Below, piece after piece: positions 15,988 through 21,361 of a DNA stretch of 21,361 nucleotides. The stretch is from Phycisphaerales bacterium UBA1926 (GTDB lineage Bacteria > Planctomycetota > Phycisphaerae > Phycisphaerales > UBA1924), in assembly GCA_002337215.1 (NCBI GenBank), contig DDFO01000022.1:128854-150214 (forward strand). Direction: 5' to 3'. Made by a program: the position numbers and the translations under genes. A model generated the notes under the pieces. That model had not been told where the DNA came from, made no database searches, and saw only the letters and a list, made by a program, of their open reading frames with translations. How positions within the stretch are numbered: the first letter of the stretch is position 1; the number at the start of each line of letters is the position of its first letter.

Positions 15988-17745
15988 TTATCGAGGAGCG
16001 GTGTCCGGGGTGGCTGTCGGCTCGGGCGCGATCTCCGTGCCGGCGTAACCGAGGAGTGTGCCCGATGCGTAGGCGAGGTCGATCTGGGCGACTTGATACG
16101 CCGCGATGACCTTGACCTCGTTCATCCGCGCCTTGCCGAGTTGCTGAAGCGCGACCAGCACATCCTGAGCATTGCGGAGGCCCTCGCGGAAGAGTCGCTG
16201 TTCCGCGTCGTAGTTCGCGCCCGCGGCGATGACGCTCAGCCGCGCCGCGAGAATCCGCTGCCAATTCTGCTCGAGCACGTCGGCGGCGTCGAAGACCTCT
16301 TGGCGGATCGCGAGGCGTTTCTGCTCGCGTGTTGCCGTCCGCTGGAGCCGGCTCAGCAGGCTCCGCCGGTACCGCGCTTCGGCCGCATCGTTGGTGATCG
16401 GGATCTCGGCCCGCGCCCCGATCGCCCACTTCGGGTTGTCGAAGTCGTACGAGCCCGCGAGCGACGAGCCGATCGTGCTGGAGCGGTCACCCAGGCCGTA
16501 CTGGAAATCGACAACAAAGACCGGCAGCGTGGCGTTCTCTGCGAGGTCGATCTTCACCGCGTCGGCCGCGAGCTTGAGCTCGAGCTCGAGCAGTTCGAGG
16601 CGTTCCTCGAGGGCACGCTCTGCGAGTGAATCGGCATCGATCATGTAGCGCACGAGAGCAGGGTCGGACGCGACGCGGACGGCCTCCGGATCCCCCAGCG
16701 GAAGATCGGCTCGGTTGAGCGTCCGCGCAAGATCGCGTGAACGCAGGCGGACCGCGGTCTCGGCGACGATCATCGCCTCGCGTTGCTGTGCGACCGCGAG
16801 CTCGGCCGCGAACCGCTCCACAGGCGGCGTGAGCCCTTCACCGATCAGCTGCTCAACCACGCCGAGGTTCTCGATCGCGAGCGCGAGCTGTTCGCGCTGC
16901 ACATCCAATTGCCGTTGGGCGGCGTAGAGGCGCCAGTAGGCCTTCTCGGAGTTCGCCAGGACGCGAATCAGCGTGAGCTTGTTCTTCGCGGCCTCGACGC
17001 CCACCCCGAGCCTCGCGAGCCGGATCGATGCCGTGTTCACCGCGACACCGCCCCCGCGGAGCAGGGGTTGGCTGATTGAGAAGACCGTTCCGGCGCGGTC
17101 CTCGCTGGAGCGCAGCCCCGACCCTGACTTGTCATCAATCTCAACGGTCTGCTTCACGCCGACCTCGGCACCGGTGGGCAGGGGCACGCCCACACCCGCG
17201 CCGCCCTTGAAGACCTCGCGGTCGATCTCTGTCTCGGTGAAGATCCCCGAGCCCTTGTCCAGGGCGGGATCGTTCGACGTGATCGAGAAGATGTTGCTGT
17301 TGCCGGTCGGGAGGTCCTGATCGGCGTACGACACGTCGGCGACGAACACCGCGTCGAACTTCGCACGCTCCGCATTCAGCGATTCCTCGGCAAGACGCGG
17401 CCCGAACGCCGCGACCCGAAGATCAAGATTGTTCTCGATGACCGTCAGCCGAAGATCGTCGATCGAGAGCACTCTGGCGTCGATATCGTCGCTTCGATTC
17501 GCGAGTGCATCGTCGCGTTCAATAAAGGCCGTGGTCGCGTCCTCGAGCGAGGTCGGATCACGCGAGGCGAGCGGCAGGCTCCGCGGCGGTTCGCCCGCCT
17601 CGTCGATGAGGCGTTGGAGCCGGTGTGACACCGGCGCGTCGTAGGGCACGCACCCGCTCGCGAACGACGCCGCGAGGCTCACGATGAAGAACCGCCGGGT
17701 CCGTGGGCCGTGCCCGGTCTTACTTGAGGCGTTTGCGTGCGACAT
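15988..17745 (-). CDS. TolC-family outer-membrane efflux/secretion protein, lipoprotein-like
   Basis: This 585-residue protein matches the outer-membrane component of type I secretion or efflux. The signal peptide has a basic N-region (RTRRFF, 15-20) and a lipobox-like FASGC with Cys32. Residues about 100-300 hold the first outer-membrane efflux repeat, with the typical start 'LRLTVIENNLDLRVAAFGPR', then strand-rich FSISQPLLRGGGVAVN. Residues about 310-570 hold long helices (ANSEKAYWRLYAAQRQLDVQ ... EGLRNAQDVLVALQQLGKAR). The ATG at 17745 overlaps the adaptor gene by 26 bases; AAGGA lies only 2 bases before it, so a later GTG is a less likely alternative. It forms the outer-membrane exit of the operon with the upstream HlyD and ABC proteins. 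Confidence 0.88.
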   Translation of the reverse strand: MSHANASSKTGHGPRTRRFFIVSLAASFASGCVPYDAPVSHRLQRLIDEAGEPPRSLPLASRDPTSLEDATTAFIERDDALANRSDDIDARVLSIDDLRLTVIENNLDLRVAAFGPRLAEESLNAERAKFDAVFVADVSYADQDLPTGNSNIFSITSNDPALDKGSGIFTETEIDREVFKGGAGVGVPLPTGAEVGVKQTVEIDDKSGSGLRSSEDRAGTVFSISQPLLRGGGVAVNTASIRLARLGVGVEAAKNKLTLIRVLANSEKAYWRLYAAQRQLDVQREQLALAIENLGVVEQLIGEGLTPPVERFAAELAVAQQREAMIVAETAVRLRSRDLARTLNRADLPLGDPEAVRVASDPALVRYMIDADSLAERALEERLELLELELKLAADAVKIDLAENATLPVFVVDFQYGLGDRSSTIGSSLAGSYDFDNPKWAIGARAEIPITNDAAEARYRRSLLSRLQRTATREQKRLAIRQEVFDAADVLEQNWQRILAARLSVIAAGANYDAEQRLFREGLRNAQDVLVALQQLGKARMNEVKVIAAYQVAQIDLAYASGTLLGYAGTEIAPEPTATPDTAPR

Positions 17746-19075
17746 TGTCCTTGGGATCCTCTGTCTGCAACACGGGCGGGAACCCGTTGAGCTGGCGCCA
17801 CAGTTCCTGCCCGAGTGGCACCTCGTTGAGGAGCACCCAGGCTTTCGCCCGCACGCCCTGGCGGAGGTACTTGGGGTCGGGCCATTCCTCGTCCTCGGTC
17901 GGCGTGACGAGAATCCGGAATTGCCCTTTCCCGTTGTCGGTCGGATCGACCAGGGCCACCGCCCCGTCAAAGACGCCGAACATCAAGTCCGGTGCCCCCG
18001 CGAACTGCACCGCGGGCCAGCCCTCGAACTGAATCCGGACGTCGGACCCGACCCGCACCAGCGGCGCGTCGTTCCCGTCGATCATGATCTCGACCGCCCG
18101 CTGCGACGCCTCCGGGACAAGGACGACCAGCGGATCGCCCGATTTGACGATCTCGCCGCCCTGATTGCCGCTCAGTCGGTGGACGATGCCCGCCCGCGGC
18201 GCGGTGACGAGCTGCGACTGCTGCCGGCTCAACGCGCCCTCCGCCTCAGCGATTTTCTCGTTCGTATCCGCGACCTTGCTGTTCGCTTCCTCGAGGATTG
18301 CCCGAGCCGAGTTCACCTTGGATTCGACGTCCACGCGGGCGCGTTCGAGTTCACGCATCGCCGCCTGGAAGTCGGCCTTCGCCCCGATGAGTTTCGCGTT
18401 CGCGTTCTCCACCTTCGACGTCGCAACCCCAAAGTCCGCTTCCGCGACCTCGAGCTGCCGTTGGGAGACCGCGCCGGTGCCGCTCTCGAAAAGACGGCGT
18501 TTCCGCTCGACCTGCGCACGGTCGGCGACCAGCTCGGCCTGGGCGCCCTCCAGATCCGCCTCCGCCGCGGTTACTTTCTGCTCGGCTTCCTCGACCTTCG
18601 ATTCGTTGGCACGGACCGTCAACTCCCCGATGGCGCGGACGTTGTCCACGTTCATCCGGTACTGCATCGCCTGGCTCTCGAACGATTCGAGCTTGACCTG
18701 CATCGCCGAGAGCTGAGTCTGCAGCCGCTGCAGCCGGAACTCGTCGATATCGGTGATCTCGAAGAGTGGGTCGCCCTCGTCAACGGGCGTGCCTTCCTGC
18801 ACCCACCATTGCGACACGCGTCCCGAGATCGGCGCTTCGATCGCCTGCTCGCGATCGAGCGGGTTGAACGCGACCACCCGCCCGCTCCCGCGCACCGTCT
18901 GCTGCCACGGCGCGAACAGCAGCACGAACGGGAGCAGCACGAGCAGCAGCAGCAGCACGCGGCCGGCCGAACGGATCCATCGCGGCGTCTTCGTGAGCCG
19001 GTGGCTTGCCGCATCGATCCGTTCGCACGCGCCCTCGAACGACACATCACGCTCCAGGACGGGAATCCTGCTCAT
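17720..19075 (-). CDS. HlyD-family periplasmic adaptor (membrane fusion) protein
   Basis: The 451-residue product has a short cytoplasmic N-terminus, one membrane helix (about 39-55, LLLLLVLLPFVLLF), and a lipoyl-like half-motif (about 63-110, IEAPISGRVSQWWVQEGTPV) with the counterpart half at about 290-320 (VTAPRAGIVHRLSGNQGGEI). Between them lies a long coiled coil (about 112-288) full of Gln/Glu/Ala/Lys. A beta-barrel part follows to the C-terminus. This is the standard build of type I secretion adaptors linking an inner-membrane ABC protein to TolC. The start overlaps the ABC gene in ATGA; its end overlaps the tolC-like gene. Confidence 0.92.
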   Translation of the reverse strand: MSRIPVLERDVSFEGACERIDAASHRLTKTPRWIRSAGRVLLLLLVLLPFVLLFAPWQQTVRGSGRVVAFNPLDREQAIEAPISGRVSQWWVQEGTPVDEGDPLFEITDIDEFRLQRLQTQLSAMQVKLESFESQAMQYRMNVDNVRAIGELTVRANESKVEEAEQKVTAAEADLEGAQAELVADRAQVERKRRLFESGTGAVSQRQLEVAEADFGVATSKVENANAKLIGAKADFQAAMRELERARVDVESKVNSARAILEEANSKVADTNEKIAEAEGALSRQQSQLVTAPRAGIVHRLSGNQGGEIVKSGDPLVVLVPEASQRAVEIMIDGNDAPLVRVGSDVRIQFEGWPAVQFAGAPDLMFGVFDGAVALVDPTDNGKGQFRILVTPTEDEEWPDPKYLRQGVRAKAWVLLNEVPLGQELWRQLNGFPPVLQTEDPKDNVARKRLK

Positions 19076-20775
19076 TGCTCACCCCCGGTGTTGCGTTCGG
19101 CCCCGCCTTGTGTTCTGCCGAATGTTCCGCCGAAGTCGATCACGCGTGTACCTGATTCTGAATACCAGTCGTGCGTCCCGAGGAAAAGCACGGTGCAGGG
19201 CCAGTCGGGGTCGGTCAGCCCGGCGATGACTTTCGCCCGTGTCTCCGCGTCGAGACCATCGAGCAGCCCGTCAACGATCAGCACGCCGGGGCACCCCGCG
19301 ATCGCCCGCGCGATCGTCATCCGCTGACACTGACCCGTTGATAGGATCGCCCCGCCCGGCGTGAGCTCGGTGTTCAGCCCGCCGGGCATCTCTCGGAGCT
19401 CACTCAACAGGCCGACGCGTTCGAGCGCCGCGCGGCACTGTTCTTCATCCGCCTCGGGACGCCCGAGCGAAACGTTGTGCCCGATCGTCCCGCGGATGAT
19501 CTCCGTGCCCTCCGCCAACGCCACGCGGTGCCGCAACACATCGAGGCTCAGCTCACGGATATCGATCCCATCGACCTCGATGTGACCGCCCGTCGGTGTG
19601 CGGATCCCGAAGATGAGCTCGGCGAGCGTTGTCTTTCCGTCGGCCTGATCGGAGACGACCGCGACCCGCTCGCCCGACGCGATCGCGAGCGAGAGCCCCG
19701 AGAACACTCTCGGACCGTCCTCGTACTCGAACGACAGATCCACCGCGAGCAGCGAAGCCGGTCCGTCGGAGGCGATGTGATCCTGCCCGTCGGTCCGTTC
19801 TCTGGGCAGTTCCAGCAGCCCCTCGAGCTTGTAGACCCCCGCGAGCATGTCGTAGATATCGTCGAACTTGAGCGCGAACTTGGTGAGCGACGAGAGCGCG
19901 ATCGTGATGATCAGTTCCGCCGCGACAAGCTGGCCCAGCGAGAGCTGCTCGACGATCACGAGGTAGCCACCGATTGTCAGCAACGCCGTCGCGGCGATGA
20001 CCTGCACGCCGAACGCCGCGATGACCTGCCGGAAGTACACGCGGAAATGCGCCCGGCGGGCCTCCAGGTACTTTTCGATCCGCTCGTTGACGAGCCGGTG
20101 GGCGAGCCCCGCCCCGTCGGCCTGCTTGAAGAGAATCGGCTCGGTCACGATCGATTCGAGCGTCGCCGCGGTCGCGTACTTTGCGGTGGATTCCGTGATC
20201 GCCGTCCGCGCGCCGCTCCGGCCCAGGATAAAGACCACGATCATCACCGCGATGAGCAGCACGATCGCAAAGCCGAGCAGAAACGGGTGGTAGAACGCCA
20301 CGATGAGAAGGCCGATCAGCATCTGCAGCACCGCCGCGATGCCGTCGAGCAGGAGGGTTGCGCCCACCTTCTGGATCGTCATCACGTCGAAGAACCGGTT
20401 GACCAGGTCGGTCCCTTCGGCGCGGTCGAACGCGTCCGCGCGGACCTTCGGGAGCCGCTCGCCCAGTCGCCCGACGACACGCACGAAAAGCCGGCGCTGA
20501 ATCATCTCGACAAGGAACGAGATGATCGAACGCATCACGCCCGCGACGGTGAGCACAACGAGCAGCACCACCGCCAGCAGGACGAGCGGCTGGAGCAACG
20601 CGCCGAACGCGACGTAGTTGAACAGCATCTGCGCGCCGATCGGCACGCCCAGGGCCAGCACGCCCACGACGATCGAGTACACAACGATCATCCAGAGGTC
20701 GCGGGAATCCGAAGCGATCAAGCGGGCGAGCTTGGAGATGAGTTCGCGGGCTGATGGTGTACGGTGTCCGGCCAT
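19072..20775 (-). CDS. type-I-secretion-like ABC exporter with degenerate ATPase motifs
   Basis: The 567-residue half-transporter has a membrane domain (about 28-300, five to six hydrophobic segments) fused to an ABC domain (about 335-567). It lacks an N-terminal C39 peptidase. Several ATPase motifs deviate. Walker A is SDQADGKTT (375-383), where two glycines have become Ser and Ala but Lys381 is kept. The Q-loop glutamine position is Glu422. The signature is LSTGQ (478-482) rather than LSGGQ. Walker B is LIVDGLLDGLD with Asp502 followed by Gly503 where the catalytic Glu should be. A switch-type His535 remains in GTHDW. It is thus likely a poor or non-hydrolysing ATPase, or needs a partner. 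The next genes are an HlyD adaptor and a TolC protein. The start at 20775 has a weak AACGAAG upstream. Confidence 0.9.
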   Translation of the reverse strand: MAGHRTPSARELISKLARLIASDSRDLWMIVVYSIVVGVLALGVPIGAQMLFNYVAFGALLQPLVLLAVVLLVVLTVAGVMRSIISFLVEMIQRRLFVRVVGRLGERLPKVRADAFDRAEGTDLVNRFFDVMTIQKVGATLLLDGIAAVLQMLIGLLIVAFYHPFLLGFAIVLLIAVMIVVFILGRSGARTAITESTAKYATAATLESIVTEPILFKQADGAGLAHRLVNERIEKYLEARRAHFRVYFRQVIAAFGVQVIAATALLTIGGYLVIVEQLSLGQLVAAELIITIALSSLTKFALKFDDIYDMLAGVYKLEGLLELPRERTDGQDHIASDGPASLLAVDLSFEYEDGPRVFSGLSLAIASGERVAVVSDQADGKTTLAELIFGIRTPTGGHIEVDGIDIRELSLDVLRHRVALAEGTEIIRGTIGHNVSLGRPEADEEQCRAALERVGLLSELREMPGGLNTELTPGGAILSTGQCQRMTIARAIAGCPGVLIVDGLLDGLDAETRAKVIAGLTDPDWPCTVLFLGTHDWYSESGTRVIDFGGTFGRTQGGAERNTGGEQ

Positions 20776-20960
20776 GCTTCGTTGTTCTGCCGTTTCGCTG
20801 TGTCATCCCGCGTTCGCCGCGGGTCTGGCCGTTGCGTGAACATGTCTTCGATCCCGACGAAGCGGAACCCGTTTTCGACGCTTTGCGTGTGCGGACTCTC
20901 CGTGGGCCCTCCGCCGCCGCCCCCCTCGATCGTCAGGATTCTGAAGAACCACAGGAGCAC
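20718..20960 (-). CDS. possible small leader ORF overlapping the ABC gene start
   Basis: An 80-residue frame from GTG at 20960 overlaps the first 58 bases of the ABC gene. AAGG lies 7 bases before the GTG and a promoter-like pair sits just upstream, so it would be the first frame on the transcript. Its first 40-50 codons have G/C-rich third positions like real genes here. The product starts hydrophobic (LLWFFRILTIE), then a GGGGGG run, then ENGFRFVGIEDMF. I do not recognise it. It may be a leader peptide, a small coupled protein or chance. Confidence 0.25.
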   Translation of the reverse strand: MLLWFFRILTIEGGGGGGPTESPHTQSVENGFRFVGIEDMFTQRPDPRRTRDDTAKRQNNEAWPDTVHHQPANSSPSSPA

Positions 20961-21111
20961 CGCGGTGCCTTGTCCCAAATTCGTCGAAGTATCACCCGTC
21001 TGCCGGCGCAAGGCAACCTCGGGCGGCCTCGGCTGGGTATTCCGAGAAACAACGAATCTGGATTCAGTGATTCAACGATCGCGTCGCCCGGAAGCCGCGA
21101 GCGTTACCGAT
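20776..21111. other. leader/promoter region upstream of the secretion operon
   Basis: These 336 bases contain the candidate promoter (20988-21016) and the possible small ORF on the minus strand. No convincing plus-strand gene is seen; the plus-strand frames do not resemble known proteins. Confidence 0.5.
20988..21016 (-). promoter_or_regulatory. sigma-70-type promoter candidate for the secretion operon
   Basis: On the minus strand TTGCCT (21011-21016) and GATACT (20988-20993) are separated by exactly 17 bases. Predicted transcription would start near 20981, about 20 bases before the small GTG frame and 200 before the ABC start. Confidence 0.45.
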
Positions 21112-21139
21112 AAAAAAAGCCGACGCTCTCGCGCCGGCT
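21112..21139 (-). terminator. Rho-independent terminator of the RNA-binding protein gene
   Basis: Read on the minus strand, AGCCGGCGC, loop GAGA, GCGTCGGCT form a 9-bp stem with one G-T pair, followed directly by seven T. It lies about 120 bases after the stop of the glycine-rich gene and separates it from the secretion operon. Confidence 0.9.
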
Positions 21140-21158
21140 CATGATCTCAAAGAATGTC

Positions 21159-21179
21159 ATGCCACGCTGCACGTGGCAT
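21159..21179 (-). other. 3'UTR hairpin of the RNA-binding protein gene
   Basis: ATGCCAC and GTGGCAT form a perfect 7-bp stem with a 7-base loop, between the stop codon and the terminator. Another 6-bp hairpin (GACTGG/CCAGTC, 21251-21268) spans the stop codon itself. Their role is unknown. Confidence 0.5.
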
Positions 21180-21259
21180 TGTTCGAGCCATGCATCGCAT
21201 GACCCTGAACACTGGTTGCACCAGAGTGAAACGGCGTTCCGCTTCCCGGTGACTGGCAA

Positions 21260-21361
21260 TTACCAGTCGCCGCCTCCGCCGCGACCGCCGCCGCCACCAC
21301 CGCCGTAGCCGCCGCGACCACCGCCGCCGCCACCACCGCCGTAGCCGCCGCGACCACCGCC
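21260..21361 (-). CDS. C-terminal end of a glycine-rich protein, probably an RRM RNA-binding protein (partial)
   Basis: Only the last 33 codons and the TAA stop are in the window. They encode a Gly-rich tail with Arg and Tyr at regular places, ending RGGGGDW. This matches the tails of small bacterial RRM-type glycine-rich RNA-binding proteins, which act as RNA chaperones and are often cold-induced, but the RRM itself lies outside. A terminator follows. The reading frame is chosen because it gives the Gly/Arg/Tyr pattern and ends at a clean stop. Confidence 0.7.
   Translation of the reverse strand, partial: GGGRGGYGGGGGGGGRGGYGGGGGGGRGGGGDW
21290..21361 (-). repeat. two exact 36-bp tandem repeats in the glycine-rich tail
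   Basis: Bases 21290-21325 and 21326-21361 are identical, each coding for the 12-residue unit GGGRGGYGGGGG. Exact identity, including synonymous positions, suggests recent duplication or slippage. More copies may lie beyond the edge. Confidence 0.85.

Noticed and set aside
21290..21361. Non-coding minisatellite or CRISPR
   Set aside because: The repeat is in frame as Gly/Arg/Tyr codons ending at a stop and followed by a terminator, so it is coding.

Overview
The window is GC-rich and gene-dense. It carries a nusA-infB-DUF503-rbfA translation operon, a lone fliM flagellar switch gene, very acidic or Ala/Gly-rich protein tails and a bacterial glycine-rich RNA-binding protein. Together these suggest a member of the Planctomycetota, probably Phycisphaerae/Phycisphaerales. 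That placement is an inference from gene content and style; no rRNA gene is present to confirm it.

Layout. Bases 1-8731 are one minus-strand operon, read right to left: nusA, infB (TTG start), a DUF503/YlxP-like gene, rbfA, a HhH-GPD-like protein with a histone-like lysine tail (TTG start), and a very long TPR lipoprotein that runs off the left edge. The last four genes are joined at three 4-base stop/start overlaps (GTGA, TTGA, ATGA), so they are probably translationally coupled. Bases 8732-9353 are gene-free and hold degenerate 16-bp repeats, hairpins and a possible promoter. fliM (minus) and a full-length dsbD-type thiol:disulfide reductase (plus) diverge from 10371-10611. A well-formed promoter and tRNA-Gly(GCC) follow on the plus strand.

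Bases 13035-21000 are the accessory part, all on the minus strand. A type-I-secretion-like operon (ABC exporter, HlyD-type adaptor, TolC-type outer-membrane protein) begins at a candidate promoter near 21000. It is followed, across a strong hairpin and about 150 bases, by a coupled pair: a LysM/peptidoglycan-binding protein and a large GxSxG alpha/beta hydrolase resembling type VI lipase effectors (Tle/DUF2235). The ABC exporter keeps the fold and the Walker A lysine, but its other nucleotide-handling motifs are eroded, including loss of the catalytic Walker B glutamate. The right edge holds the end of a glycine-rich RNA-binding protein gene with a textbook terminator.

Most notable for follow-up are the secretion operon with a degenerate ATPase beside a secretion-signal-less LysM/lipase cassette, and the HhH-GPD-like protein with a histone-like tail inside the translation operon.
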